NCBI RefSeq assembly: GCF_900143095.1
Contig: NZ_FRDA01000002.1
Coordinates: 434,001 to 498,000, forward strand
Length of the DNA: 64,000 nt
From: Pseudomonas asturiensis
Lineage (GTDB): Bacteria; Pseudomonadota; Gammaproteobacteria; Pseudomonadales; Pseudomonadaceae
Direction of reading: 5' to 3'
Part shown: positions 19,308-28,699 of the stretch, piece by piece
Position numbering within the stretch: the first letter of the stretch is position 1
Layout of the letters: the number at the start of each line of letters is the position of its first letter
Notes under the pieces: generated by a model
Seen by the model: the letters and a program-made list of their open reading frames with translations, nothing else
Databases searched by the model: none
What the model was told of the DNA's origin: nothing
Position numbers and translations under genes: made by a program

Positions 19308-19824
19308 GGTAATACCTCAGTCCAGGAGATTGTGTGGTGGTCCACTTAAGGAGGCCCGAGGCGGATTTAAACCCTCAAATGTTTCTGTTTAATGACAATC
19401 AGTCGAACCACGTCGACTCAAACGCGTTTTTATGACCAAACCGCCCTGCAGAAAAACCTCACAAAATCGACAAGAGCCCCTGTTTACGGGCCAAAACCCC
19501 ACGCCAGCACTGGCTAGCCATGTGCCACTAAAAACCTCATAGCTCAACGCCACCACCGTTATAAAAGTGTAAAAATTTGTGCCGTTTTAGAAGCTCACGT
19601 TTTTGGCAGGAATTTATCTATAACCAGATCGCCTTAAAACCCGCAGCCAACGCGCTGATCAACTGCTCTTTCTCACCGTATGGGGAGTGATGACAAACGC
19701 ATTGTTTATTAGGGGTGGTATTAATAGCGCCCTGATCAATGTGTTACCGTTCGTCGGGCTCGTTGGCACCTATGGCCAGTGGCCAAGGACCAATAGGGGT
19801 ATCTTAAAAAACGGAGTAAGCACC
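19308..19824. other. Divergent intergenic region pstS / small secreted protein
   Basis: 517 bases, locally AT-rich around 19540-19640. It holds the promoter region of pstS on the left and, on the right, that of the small gene at 19825. The frame of the small gene is open upstream to 19687, but that part has no good ribosome site and no signal-peptide logic. No RNA gene is apparent. Confidence 0.5.
19381..19398 (-). promoter_or_regulatory. Weak Pho-box candidate before pstS
   Basis: On the minus strand the bases read TTGTCAT, four bases, CAGAAAC. The first half matches the PhoB consensus at six of seven positions and the second at about three. Location (about 75-90 bases before pstS) suits an operator, but the match alone is weak. 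Confidence 0.3.
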
Positions 19825-20112
19825 ATGATCAAGACCAAACTGACTGCCCTGACTCTCGCTGGCCTGATGGCTGTTGCATCGGGCGCAGCCTTTGCTGAAT
19901 CGACGACCACGCCTGCCAGTCCAGTGAACAAGAGCGCGACCAAGCTGCCTGGCACCGACACGGCGCCAGCCGATCGCAACTCCTCCAATACCAAGGGCAC
20001 CACCCAGGGCGCGCAAACTGACAAGCCAATGGGCAACTCGACGACCCATGACAAAGGCACTCACGGTACACACGACAAGAATGGCGTGACCGAGAAGCAA
20101 AAGGTCAACTGA
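19825..20112 (+). CDS. Small secreted low-complexity protein
   Basis: A 95-residue protein with a clear signal peptide (MIKTKLTALTLAGLM... cleavage after AAFA) and a mature part rich in Thr, Lys, Gly, Asn, Asp and Ser, without hydrophobic core: it looks disordered and periplasmic or secreted. GGAG lies eight bases before the ATG. I recognise no functional domain; such proteins recur in pseudomonads as hypothetical or YbgS-like. A second small gene with similar composition follows 123 bases later. Confidence 0.72.
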   Translation: MIKTKLTALTLAGLMAVASGAAFAESTTTPASPVNKSATKLPGTDTAPADRNSSNTKGTTQGAQTDKPMGNSTTHDKGTHGTHDKNGVTEKQKVN

Positions 20113-20124
20113 TCGGCCGACTCA

Positions 20125-20151
20125 CGGTGACAGGGGCCTCCCCTGCCACCG
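20125..20151. repeat. Inverted repeat after the small secreted-protein gene
   Basis: CGGTGACAGGGG-CCT-CCCCTGCCACCG forms a 12-pair stem with one mismatch and a three-base loop, just after the stop at 20112. No T-run follows, so it may stabilise or process the message rather than end it. Confidence 0.45.
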
Positions 20152-20235
20152 GTCGGAAGTTCGGCACCTGCACTGCCGATGATCACTCAATGTCTGTAGC
20201 AACATCACGCAGGACATCGACAGGAGATTTTTGAA

Positions 20236-20544
20236 ATGAATCTGAAAACGGTTGGCGCATGGACACTTGCTGCAGTATTGGGCAGCGTCAGTGCAGCTGC
20301 TCTGGCTGGCTCGACAGGGCCGACGAATCCAGACAATGGCGGTCCTAAAGTGCCAGGTACAGGTATGGAAAAGAACACCGACGGCACTACGCCAGGTGCG
20401 CCGGGCACCAGCCCTGGGACCAAAGGCATGGACCCGCAGCCAGGTAACAACAGTGGCATGAACGACAAGACCCACGATGCGGGCAAAGGCGGCATGGATA
20501 ACGATGGTGATGACCAGGACGATGACGACGACAGCGCGCCATGA
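20236..20544 (+). CDS. Small secreted protein with acidic tail
   Basis: A 102-residue protein with a signal peptide (MNLKTVGAWTLAAVLGSVSA, cleavage near ALA). The mature part is rich in Gly, Pro, Thr and Asn and ends in a run of aspartates (GDDQDDDDDSAP). It lacks cysteines and hydrophobic core and is probably disordered; the tail could bind cations. AGGAG lies before the ATG. Composition resembles the gene upstream, but I see no clear shared domain. Function unknown. Confidence 0.7.
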   Translation: MNLKTVGAWTLAAVLGSVSAAALAGSTGPTNPDNGGPKVPGTGMEKNTDGTTPGAPGTSPGTKGMDPQPGNNSGMNDKTHDAGKGGMDNDGDDQDDDDDSAP

Positions 20545-20633
20545 CCTGAACCCAGCCACACGTGGCGGCCCGTTGCTGGCTCATTCAGGACCGCCTCGCC
20601 CCCCTCGCTTCACACGCTGTTGAATCACTCCTG

Positions 20634-22346
20634 TCAGGCCTGAGCACAAAGCGTCTGCGCCGCCGGACCTGCCTCTGCCCCCTTCAGACTCTCCTCGCAC
20701 CACTGCACATAGCAGACCCATACAGGCATGCCGTGCTCTGCACAGAAATCCAGCCACCGCAATTGATTGTCCTGCAAGCGATCGCCCGGCCCTTTCACCT
20801 CGATCATCCGGTAGACGCGCTGCTCGGGGAAAAACTGGATGAGGTCCGGCATGCCGGTGCGATTGGCCTTTATGTCCTGCAATAAACGTTTGAACCAGTG
20901 TCGCATATGCTCCGCTGGCAGGCAGTCGAGTGCTTGATTCAGCAGGTCTGGTGTCAGCGCGCCCCAGAATACGAATGGCGATTGCAGCCCAGATTTGCTC
21001 AGGAAGTTCTGCAGGATGGTTGCGCGATACGCATCGGACTCCAGTTGAGCCAGGCAGGCGTCGAACTGCTGTGCGCGACGCTGGTAGAAATCGGGACTGT
21101 AGAGGTCACTCGGGGCGCTGTGGAACGGGTGGAAGAATGCGCCAGGCAGCGGTGAGAAAATCGCCGACCAGCACAACAACCCGAACAGGGAATTGATCAG
21201 CGTGTTCTCGACGTAATGCACCTCGCCACCTTCCTGCTGCAAGTGTTCACGAATCAGGTATTCGACGCTGCAACCGGGAATCGGGGTGACCTGAACATCC
21301 AGTCGCTCGACCTTGCGTGCCGTTCGCCGACGCTCTGCTGCAAGCCCCAACTTGCGTTGCAGTCGCGGCAGGACCCGCGACAGATGCTGCACCTCGGCAT
21401 CGTTTTCAGGCGCCAGCCGGGCCTGTTGCAGCAACGCCATGGCCTGCGCGTATTCTTCCTTGCGCTCCAGCACTCGAATCTGTCGCGAGCGCGCACCGGG
21501 ATAGTCGGATTGCCGATAGACCGACAGCGCCAATGGCCAGTCCTGCACACGCTCGGCCTGCTGACCGATGCGAAACAGCAGCTTGGCGCGGCGCATCTGC
21601 AGCCAGGGGCTGCGGCACTGGACGGCAATCGCCTGCTCGGCCAGCTCATGCAGAGCAAGACTGGATTCCAGCGCCTCGCGGCAAGCATGCAATTGCAGAC
21701 AGACATCGATGTCTTCGCGCGCGTTGATTGCCCTGGAATCGGCAGAAAATTCGACTTTTTCGTAACGATAGATGCCAAGGTCGGCCAATACGAACTCTGA
21801 CCACTCCTGATAGAGGTTGCCGAAATACAACAAACGCAGGCGGTCGCACAGCGGCATGACCGTCAGGCAAAACACCTTGTCCGACAACGAGCCGTGCCAC
21901 TGCTCCAGGGTTTGCGGCGTTGCATGGAGCGGCATCAGGCGCTCAAACCACTGTTCCTTACGCTCGGAATTCTTGACGCCATGCGCCTTGAAGCACTGGC
22001 TCAATTCATCCTTGCGCAGTAGCTGAAACAACTCGCCCAGTCCCAGCGCAGGACGATCGTCGACCCATCCCAATTCAAGCAGCGGGCCCACCGTCTGGAT
22101 CGGGTCGCCTATTTCTTCGTAACTCAACTTGCTCGCGCGAAACAGGGTCCCTTTGCGCATGACCATCCGCACCAGCAAACCCTGCGCTGTCGTCGGCAGT
22201 TGCGTAAACGCTTCAATGAACCGACGCTCCGATTCGTCGAGCAAGTCGTCGTAACGCTGCGTGATCCAGTTGAGTACCTGGCGGAAGTTTTCCAGGTAAT
22301 AAAACGGATTGTCGAGAGGGGAAATAGTCAAGGCAAACGGCCACAC
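20634..22346 (-). CDS. FAN1-type VRR-NUC structure-specific nuclease
   Basis: A 570-residue protein ending in a VRR-NUC nuclease domain: the catalytic PD...EVK motif is seen as GMPDLIQFF followed by MIEVKGPGD in the last 80 residues. The long helical N-terminal part and length match the bacterial homologue of human FAN1 characterised in P. aeruginosa, a flap and crosslink-unhooking nuclease. The start appears to be GTG at 22346; no ATG fits before residue 60. It is a lone gene divergent from the deoxyribosyltransferase-like gene. Confidence 0.85.
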   Translation of the reverse strand: MWPFALTISPLDNPFYYLENFRQVLNWITQRYDDLLDESERRFIEAFTQLPTTAQGLLVRMVMRKGTLFRASKLSYEEIGDPIQTVGPLLELGWVDDRPALGLGELFQLLRKDELSQCFKAHGVKNSERKEQWFERLMPLHATPQTLEQWHGSLSDKVFCLTVMPLCDRLRLLYFGNLYQEWSEFVLADLGIYRYEKVEFSADSRAINAREDIDVCLQLHACREALESSLALHELAEQAIAVQCRSPWLQMRRAKLLFRIGQQAERVQDWPLALSVYRQSDYPGARSRQIRVLERKEEYAQAMALLQQARLAPENDAEVQHLSRVLPRLQRKLGLAAERRRTARKVERLDVQVTPIPGCSVEYLIREHLQQEGGEVHYVENTLINSLFGLLCWSAIFSPLPGAFFHPFHSAPSDLYSPDFYQRRAQQFDACLAQLESDAYRATILQNFLSKSGLQSPFVFWGALTPDLLNQALDCLPAEHMRHWFKRLLQDIKANRTGMPDLIQFFPEQRVYRMIEVKGPGDRLQDNQLRWLDFCAEHGMPVWVCYVQWCEESLKGAEAGPAAQTLCAQA

Positions 22347-22501
22347 GATGAATGAGCAGACGGGCCAAGGATACTGGCTATCCGTACAGATTCCAGCCCA
22401 AACAGTAAAGTTGGGCAGACGGGCCGATCAGTGGCGCGTTCCGTACGCCCTGCAACCCACCGTAGAATCGGCGCAACCAGTTCACGTGCGGAGCGACGAC
22501 G

Positions 22502-22999
22502 ATGCAGACACCCCTGATTTATCTCGCAGGCTTCGATGTGTTTCGTCCAGATGCCGTCGAGCATGGGCGCTACCTGAAAGCGCTGTGCGCCGCGCAGGGT
22601 CTGGAAGGGCTGTTCCCCTTCGATAATGAAGTGACACCAGGCTTGTCACCCCACGAAACTGCGCGCCAGATCTACACGATGAATGTGGCGATGATTCAGC
22701 GCTGCACAGCGGTCCTGGCAAACCTGAATGTATTTCGCGGCCTTGAGCCAGACTCGGGTACTGCGTTCGAAGTAGGCATGGCGGTGGCGCTCGACAAGCC
22801 GGTCTGGGCGTATTTCGAGCCGGTGGATTCGCTGCGTGATCTGGTACCGCACGACGGCAACGGATTCGACAGTGATGGATTTTCAGTGGAAGACTTCGCC
22901 CTGCCCCGCAACCTGATGCTGGCGTGCAGTTGGGCCGGGACAAGCTCGACCGTAGAGTCTGCAGCGAAAGCGTTGGCGCTGTATTTGAGCAAGCGGTGA
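22502..22999 (+). CDS. Nucleoside 2-deoxyribosyltransferase family protein
   Basis: A 165-residue Rossmann-like protein of the nucleoside 2-deoxyribosyltransferase family, which exchanges bases between deoxynucleosides or hydrolyses them. The N-terminus IYLAGFDVF, the segment DSGTAFEVGMAVALDKPVW (with the family's acidic catalytic Glu in AFEVG) and length agree. Its exact substrate cannot be told. It lies 155 bases from the divergent nuclease start; a REP doublet follows. Confidence 0.85.
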   Translation: MQTPLIYLAGFDVFRPDAVEHGRYLKALCAAQGLEGLFPFDNEVTPGLSPHETARQIYTMNVAMIQRCTAVLANLNVFRGLEPDSGTAFEVGMAVALDKPVWAYFEPVDSLRDLVPHDGNGFDSDGFSVEDFALPRNLMLACSWAGTSSTVESAAKALALYLSKR

Positions 23000-23038
23000 A
23001 ACAGTTCGGCCACACCTGACCTACCGAACACACACCTT

Positions 23039-23124
23039 GTGGGAGGCGGCTTGCCGGCGAGGCGATCTGTCAGTCAACCTTGCAGTGACTGCTCCAACGC
23101 CATCGCCGGCAAGCCGCCGCCCAC
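23039..23124. repeat. REP doublet, second family
   Basis: Arms at 23039-23060 and 23103-23124 match as reverse complements at 21 of 22 positions. The core GGCGGCTTGCCGGCGA is a frequent Pseudomonas REP variant, distinct from the one at 13274. It lies between convergent genes. Confidence 0.8.
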
Positions 23125-23169
23125 CGGTTCGGGTTTGGCGAGGGAAGGATCGTCTGCGCAACAAGGCCT

Positions 23170-23385
23170 TCAATTCAAGGTTGAAGAACCGATATCACCG
23201 GTCACTAAAGGATCGAGCTTGTCGGCGTCGACAAAATCATCCAGACCGAGGATATCCAGGTCCAGGTACGCCTCCGGGTCACTGTCTTCATCGGCATCGG
23301 CGTCGTTCAAGGGCGACTGGTCGCCACCGAAGTGATGGATGTCTCGTGTCAGATAAGTGTTTACGTGTGAAGGTGCCTGCATCAT
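23170..23385 (-). CDS. Small acidic hypothetical protein
   Basis: A 71-residue protein rich in Asp and Glu with a repeated LDxD pattern in the middle (YLDLDILGLDDF). It has no signal peptide, cysteine or membrane segment. AGGAG sits seven bases before the ATG at 23385, and the frame continues upstream without another good start. I do not recognise it. The acidic, leucine-spaced design suggests a small protein-binding factor. It lies in a gap between convergent genes. Confidence 0.6.
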   Translation of the reverse strand: MMQAPSHVNTYLTRDIHHFGGDQSPLNDADADEDSDPEAYLDLDILGLDDFVDADKLDPLVTGDIGSSTLN

Positions 23386-23491
23386 CTGGATGCTCCTGCC
23401 AGTCGTCAATGAATCGGACCCGCTCCCGGGGCCCGCTGACAGAAGGCTAACCCAGCCACGTCCAAAATCCAGTGCCTGGAAGGTGAAATGT

Positions 23492-24406
23492 TCAGGCCCA
23501 CACCAGAAAATCCCCGCCATTGTCGCGCAGCATCTGCAGCATGCCCTGCGCGGCCGGCGACAGGTAGCCGCCGCTGCGCAAGGTGACGCCGATGGTGCGC
23601 TTCATGGTCGTCTCCTCCAAAGACACTTCGCGCAGGTGTTGCATGGCCTTGCCAAATTCCAGCGACTCGCGAGCGACGAAACTCAGCAGGTTGCTCTGGG
23701 CGATCAGGTTGGGCAGCAGAGAGATTGAATTCGCTTCGATCTGCACCGTCGGCAGCGGCAAACCGTGCGCAGCAAACGTACCATCCAGCCATTTTCGCGA
23801 CGACACACTGACTGGCGGCAGCACCCAGCGCCAGGCGCACAGATCCTTCATCTGCAGCGGCGCAGTCTTGAAAATCGGGTGATGCTTGCTGGCGATCACC
23901 ACCGCCTCGTCCCTGAGCACTTCAAAGCTGGTAACACCTTCACTGTCAGGTGCCAGTGCGCAGATAATCATGTCCAGTTGCCCCGAGCGCAGCGACTCGC
24001 GCAGCAGGTCGTCCTGGCCAATCACCAGCTTGAAGGTGACGTCCGGCGTGCGCTGCAACAAGGCCGAGGTCAGTTTTGGCATCAGGTACTCGGCCATGGT
24101 GGCCGCGCAGCCCACGCGAATATTGCCCACCATGCCACTGGCGAAATCCCGCACCTCGCGCTGGGTCTGAGCGATGCTCTGCTGCAACTCCTTGCCCCGC
24201 GCCTGAAGCAGCTCGCCCACCGGCGTCAATTTGATCCGCCGCCCGTCACGCTGAAACAGTCTGGTTCCGAATGATTCTTCCAGGCGCTGAATGCTTTTGG
24301 TCAACGCAGGCTGGCTACGGTTGAGCTTTTCCGCGGCCCTGCCCAAGTGGCCCAGTTCGGCGATGGTCTCGAAGTACGTCAGGTCGCGCAGGTCCATATC
24401 TATCAA
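23492..24406 (-). CDS. LysR-family transcriptional regulator
   Basis: A 304-residue LysR regulator of the CbbR/CynR-like branch: N-terminal helix-turn-helix (HLGRAAEKLNRSQPALTKSI) and a C-terminal effector domain. It is divergent from an AbrB-family membrane protein, with a shared promoter region of about 120 bases, so it probably controls that gene. The gene is complete with an ordinary start (MIDMDLRDLTYFETI; the second ATG at 24397 is also possible). Confidence 0.9.
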   Translation of the reverse strand: MIDMDLRDLTYFETIAELGHLGRAAEKLNRSQPALTKSIQRLEESFGTRLFQRDGRRIKLTPVGELLQARGKELQQSIAQTQREVRDFASGMVGNIRVGCAATMAEYLMPKLTSALLQRTPDVTFKLVIGQDDLLRESLRSGQLDMIICALAPDSEGVTSFEVLRDEAVVIASKHHPIFKTAPLQMKDLCAWRWVLPPVSVSSRKWLDGTFAAHGLPLPTVQIEANSISLLPNLIAQSNLLSFVARESLEFGKAMQHLREVSLEETTMKRTIGVTLRSGGYLSPAAQGMLQMLRDNGGDFLVWA

Positions 24407-24526
24407 CCAAAGTTATCAATTCATGATTATTAGAAAATAGACTTGATGGGTTGTGATGTCGATACTGAACGCATTCGATATGCGCTGCCATCCGCGCGAT
24501 TGACTCGCAACATCAGGGAGAACCTC

Positions 24527-25615
24527 TTGCAACGTGCCTCCAGTCTGTCACTGCCCTACCTTCCTCCAATGGCCCAATGGCTGGGTCTGATCGTCCTCGC
24601 CGGCAGCGCCGGTCAACTGCTCAAACTGATCAATATGCCCGCGGCGATGTTTCTGGGACCGATGCTGGTCGCCATCGGCTTCGGGGTATCGGGCGCCACC
24701 ATTCGCATGAATAAACGAGCGTTTCAGCTCGGTCAGGGCACGGTCGGTGTTTTGATTGCGCATGCGATGTCGGTCAGTGTGCTGATGACCGCGCTGCAAT
24801 CCTGGCACGTCATGTTGTTGGCCACGCTACTGACAGTTGTCTTGAGCGCCGCCGTCGGCCTCCTGCTGGTGCGTTTTGCCGGCATTCCCAGTAGCACTGC
24901 GGCCTGGGGTACATCGCCGGGTGCTGCGTCTGCGATGGTCGCCATGTCAGAGGACTACGGCGCAGACTCACGCATCGTTGCGACGATGCAATATGTACGT
25001 GTGGTCTGCGTCGTGGTGATCGGCGCGCTGGTCAGCCACTTCATGGGGGCCACCGGCAGCGGCGCGCACGCCCATAGCAACGACGTGATGCTGCAAGGCT
25101 CCAGCCTGCTGGATCTGGGACTGAGTCTGGCCGTGATTGTGGTCGGCGTGTTGCTGGGCTCGAAGATGCCCGCAGGCGCGCTGCTGATGCCGTTGATACT
25201 GGGTGGTGCCTTGCAGTTGAGCGGCGTGCTGCAGATCACGATCCCGGACTGGCTGTTGCCACTGGGTTACGGAGCGATCGGCTGCTACGTAGGCCTGCGC
25301 TTCGACCGCCCGACTGTACAGTATGTCTGGCGGCGGTTGCCGGTGATGATTCTTGCGTCTCTGGTGCTGATCGTTCTCTGTGCCGTTTCGGCCTGGTTGA
25401 TCGCGACGCTGATGGACAAGGATTACCTGTCTGTGTATCTGGCGACCAGCCCCGGCGGCCTGGACACCATGGCAATCATCGCCATCGATACCCATGCCGA
25501 CGTCGGCTTCGTGCTGGCCATGCAGACCTTGCGCCTGTTCGGCGTGATCCTGACCGGCAGCTTCCTGGCCAGGCAGATTATCCGCCTGACCGACAAGACC
25601 GTGCCGTCACACTGA
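24527..25615 (+). CDS. AbrB-family membrane protein (putative transporter)
   Basis: A roughly 362-residue membrane protein with about ten helices arranged as two repeats, the AbrB/ammonia-monooxygenase-like family. Despite the name it is not the Bacillus AbrB regulator. The glycine-rich GTSPGAASAMVAMS and TSPGGLDTMAIIAID segments are the repeat signatures. The frame opens at TTG 24443. I prefer the TTG at 24527, preceded by GGGAG, because homology begins near there. Substrate unknown. Confidence 0.78.
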   Translation: MQRASSLSLPYLPPMAQWLGLIVLAGSAGQLLKLINMPAAMFLGPMLVAIGFGVSGATIRMNKRAFQLGQGTVGVLIAHAMSVSVLMTALQSWHVMLLATLLTVVLSAAVGLLLVRFAGIPSSTAAWGTSPGAASAMVAMSEDYGADSRIVATMQYVRVVCVVVIGALVSHFMGATGSGAHAHSNDVMLQGSSLLDLGLSLAVIVVGVLLGSKMPAGALLMPLILGGALQLSGVLQITIPDWLLPLGYGAIGCYVGLRFDRPTVQYVWRRLPVMILASLVLIVLCAVSAWLIATLMDKDYLSVYLATSPGGLDTMAIIAIDTHADVGFVLAMQTLRLFGVILTGSFLARQIIRLTDKTVPSH

Positions 25616-25631
25616 GGTTTCAGGCACGGCT

Positions 25632-26876
25632 TCAGTCCAGGCCCGCCAGCGCGCTGGCAAGGCTTGGAGACAGCGGCAGCACTGGCAGCAGCGTCGCCTG
25701 ATAGGCGTGGTAGAGATCAGGCTTGCCGGGCCAGATGTCTTCGCTGGGCACGTTCTGCTCGTTCAATTCATGACGCCAGCTGCCGTGCTCATAATCGATG
25801 AACAGCGTTTCGTTGAACTCCCAGAACACCCGATACCATTCTTCGTACTGTTGCTCGCCCGTGCGCTGCAACAACGATGCCGCCGCGGCAGCCGCTTCAC
25901 AGTGCGTCCAGTGCAGGCGATGGCGGACCACAGGGTTGTTTTCCCAGTCCAGGGTGTAGACGATGCCTGGCGCGCCATCGACGTTCCAGCCATAGCGGCA
26001 GGCATTGGCAAACAGCTCTCGCGCATCGTTGAGCAGCCATTCCGGGCTGGAACGGCCGGCATCACGACGGGCGGATTCAAGGTGCAGCACCAGGCGCGCC
26101 CATTCGAAAGCATGGCCGGGCGTGGTGCCGAACGGACGGAAGCCATCGGCCGGGTTCTCGCGGTTGTAATCGGGTAACGGCTGCCACGCCTGAGTAAAGT
26201 GCTCGATAACCTGAAAGTCGTTGGCCCCTGCGTGCTGATGAATCACCCGCTCGACGATGCTCAGCGCCCGGTCCAGCCATTGCGAATCGCCGGTGACGTC
26301 CGCCAGCGCGAGAAACGCTTCCGTGCTGTGCATGTTGCTGTTGGCACCGCGATACGCCTCCTCGTTGCTCCAGTCACGGGCAAAGGACTCACGCATCGCG
26401 CCTTCATCCTCACTCCAGAAACGAGTGTTGATGACTTGAATCGCATCGGACAGCAGCGCCTGAGCGCCGGGCCGACCGGCGACCACCGCAGAGCTGGCCG
26501 CCAACGCAACGAAAGCATGCAGATAGGCTTGTTTATCCGTAGTCCCGCCGTCATCGAGCGCTGCGCTGAACCAGCCGTCATGCTCGGCATCGCGCAATGG
26601 GCCGTTCAAGGCCGCAATGCCATGATCGACCAGCGCAGCGCAACCGGGAATACCCTGGGCGTGGGCCATGGCGAAACAGTGGGTCATGCGCGCAGTGTTC
26701 ATGGTTTGAGCGGTCGCGCCAACCATCAGGCGGCCATACTCATCCAGGCTACCGAAACCGTTCTGCAGCTTCGCGGCCTTGGCAAAGGTCAGAAGGCGAT
26801 TGCCTTCCTGAGACAGCCATTGATGATGGGCCGGCGAGCGCAGCCAACTGCTGAAGGTGTGATTGTTATTGTTCAT
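25632..26876 (-). CDS. AGE-family sugar epimerase/isomerase
   Basis: A 414-residue (alpha/alpha)6-barrel protein of the N-acylglucosamine 2-epimerase superfamily; the closest known activities are mannose isomerase and related aldose-ketose isomerases. The active-site motif PGHAFEWARL and a later LHWTHCEA segment contain the expected histidines. I start at MNNNNHTFSSWLRS; the frame is open 30 codons further up to 26966. Its stop is 16 bases from the convergent AbrB-family stop. No sugar-uptake genes adjoin, so the substrate is open. Confidence 0.85.
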   Translation of the reverse strand: MNNNNHTFSSWLRSPAHHQWLSQEGNRLLTFAKAAKLQNGFGSLDEYGRLMVGATAQTMNTARMTHCFAMAHAQGIPGCAALVDHGIAALNGPLRDAEHDGWFSAALDDGGTTDKQAYLHAFVALAASSAVVAGRPGAQALLSDAIQVINTRFWSEDEGAMRESFARDWSNEEAYRGANSNMHSTEAFLALADVTGDSQWLDRALSIVERVIHQHAGANDFQVIEHFTQAWQPLPDYNRENPADGFRPFGTTPGHAFEWARLVLHLESARRDAGRSSPEWLLNDARELFANACRYGWNVDGAPGIVYTLDWENNPVVRHRLHWTHCEAAAAAASLLQRTGEQQYEEWYRVFWEFNETLFIDYEHGSWRHELNEQNVPSEDIWPGKPDLYHAYQATLLPVLPLSPSLASALAGLD

Positions 26877-26997
26877 GACGCTGAGCAGCCTCCATCGATA
26901 AGACATACCTGCACGGTGGTCTTCGCGACCGGGAGCAATAATGCGCGCCCGGCCGGTCGGCGGCAAGCGCGTGCAGGCCGCTATCGATGTCGGCGTT

Positions 26998-28623
26998 TCA
27001 GACTTTGAAACGTGCCACTACCTGGTTCAGATCCACCGCCAGACGCGACAACTCATGGCTCGAAGCGCTGATCTGATTGGCGCCCTGGGTCGACTGCATG
27101 GACAGATCGCGGATGTTGACGATGTTGCGATCCACTTCACGCGAGACCTGCGCCTGTTCTTCTGCGGCACTGGCGATCACCAGATTACGCTCCGAGATCT
27201 GGTTGATGGACGAGGTGATTTCGCTCAGCGACTCCCCGGCCCCCTTGGCCAGCGACAGCGTAGAACTGGCACGGTCGCGGCTGGTGGTCATCGACTCCAG
27301 CGCCTGAGCCGATCCGGTGCGCATGGCGTTGACCATGGAGTCGATTTCCAGCGTCGATTGCTGGGTGCGATGCGCCAGTGCCCGCACTTCATCGGCCACC
27401 ACAGCAAAACCACGGCCCGACTCCCCTGCCCGCGCCGCTTCGATGGCCGCGTTGAGCGCCAGCAGGTTGGTCTGCTCGGCAATCGAGCGAATCACGTCCA
27501 GCACCTTGCCGATGTCCTGGGACTGATCAGCCAGGTTCTGCACCAGCACAGACGTAGCCTGAACGTTTTCGGTGAGCGTCTGGATCGACTGTACGGTCTC
27601 GATCACCCGCGTCTGTCCCGCCTGCGCCGACGAGCTGGAATGACTGGAGGCGTCGGACGTCGACACTGCGTTGCGCGCAACCTCTTCGACCGCTGACGTC
27701 ATCTCGTTGATGGCCGTGGCTGCCTGATCGATCTCCGCGTTCTGTTGATTCAAGCCGCGGTAGCTGTCCTCGGTCACCGAGTTCAGCTCTGTGGCAGCCG
27801 AAGCCAGCTGGCTGGCGGAACTGCCGATGTGGCGCATGGCTTCGCGCAAATTGCCTTGCATCTGCGCCAGCGCCCGAAGCAGGCGAGTAACCTCGTCGTT
27901 GCCATCGACCTCGATGGTATGAGTCAGATCGCCTTGCGCCACATGTTCAGCGGCAGTCACCGCGTGCTGCAATGGACGGACAATGCTGCGCGTCAGCCAC
28001 AACGCCAGGCCAATGGTGCCAAGCGCCGCGAGGACCACGAACACCAACACAACATTGCGAGACGCCTCGTACTGAGCCTCGGCAGCCTTGCCTTCGGCGT
28101 CGACCCTGCTCACGTAGAAGTCGGCGAAGTCGTTCAGCTGTTTGCCCGAGCCGTCGACAATCTGCTTCATGTCCACCAGCAACAGCTTGTTCAGACCCGC
28201 GCTATCGCCTTGCGCAGCGAGCACAAAGGAGCGATCCAGCGCACTGCGGTATTGGCCCATGGTCACCAGAAACTGATCGGCGAGGACCTTCTCCTCGGGG
28301 GTGTCGACGAACGTGTTGAGCACGTCGAGTTTCTTGGTCAGATCACCCAGGCGCACGTCCATCTGTCCACGGTAGGTGGAGATATTCGCAGGGTCAGTGT
28401 CCAGCGCCATGCGCAAGGAAATAGTGCGAATGCGCAACATGATTTCCCGCACATCATTGACCACCCGCATGCTGGGCACCCAGTTGGTTTCGACGGCCAC
28501 CTCGCTCTCGCGGATGGTCGACATCTGCACCAGTGCGAACCAGCCCAGCAAGGCCACCAGCAGAGCAATCAAGGTAAAGCCCAGACCGGCACGGCGGGCG
28601 ATAGTGAGTGTGCGTAAGTTCAT
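26998..28623 (-). CDS. Methyl-accepting chemotaxis protein, four-helix-bundle type
   Basis: A 541-residue chemoreceptor: first helix at residues 13-34, a helical periplasmic sensor of the 4HB_MCP type up to about 188, second helix near 190-212, HAMP, then the signalling domain with tip [19 protein letters not shown]. There is no dCache fold. Its upstream region carries two copies of TTGTCAGACAA, an operator type also seen as half-sites around the glucarate genes 5 kb away. A sugar-acid ligand is therefore plausible but unproved. Confidence 0.92.
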   Translation of the reverse strand: MNLRTLTIARRAGLGFTLIALLVALLGWFALVQMSTIRESEVAVETNWVPSMRVVNDVREIMLRIRTISLRMALDTDPANISTYRGQMDVRLGDLTKKLDVLNTFVDTPEEKVLADQFLVTMGQYRSALDRSFVLAAQGDSAGLNKLLLVDMKQIVDGSGKQLNDFADFYVSRVDAEGKAAEAQYEASRNVVLVFVVLAALGTIGLALWLTRSIVRPLQHAVTAAEHVAQGDLTHTIEVDGNDEVTRLLRALAQMQGNLREAMRHIGSSASQLASAATELNSVTEDSYRGLNQQNAEIDQAATAINEMTSAVEEVARNAVSTSDASSHSSSSAQAGQTRVIETVQSIQTLTENVQATSVLVQNLADQSQDIGKVLDVIRSIAEQTNLLALNAAIEAARAGESGRGFAVVADEVRALAHRTQQSTLEIDSMVNAMRTGSAQALESMTTSRDRASSTLSLAKGAGESLSEITSSINQISERNLVIASAAEEQAQVSREVDRNIVNIRDLSMQSTQGANQISASSHELSRLAVDLNQVVARFKV

Positions 28624-28667
28624 GGCCAGGGCTCTTTTCTATTTTTAGAGGGCAGTGTTGGCATCGA

Positions 28668-28684
28668 CGGTTGTCAGACAACCG
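28668..28684. promoter_or_regulatory. Palindromic operator 1 before the chemoreceptor gene
   Basis: CGGTTGTC-A-GACAACCG is a perfect 17-base palindrome 45 bases before the chemoreceptor ATG. It contains TTGTCAGACAA, repeated 29 bases upstream. The form suits a FadR-type GntR regulator. Confidence 0.6.
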
Positions 28685-28699
28685 CATAGCATATCGTCC

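Noticed and set aside
19687..19824. N-terminal extension of the small secreted protein
   Set aside because: It would bury the signal peptide 46 residues inside the protein, while a good ribosome site precedes 19825.
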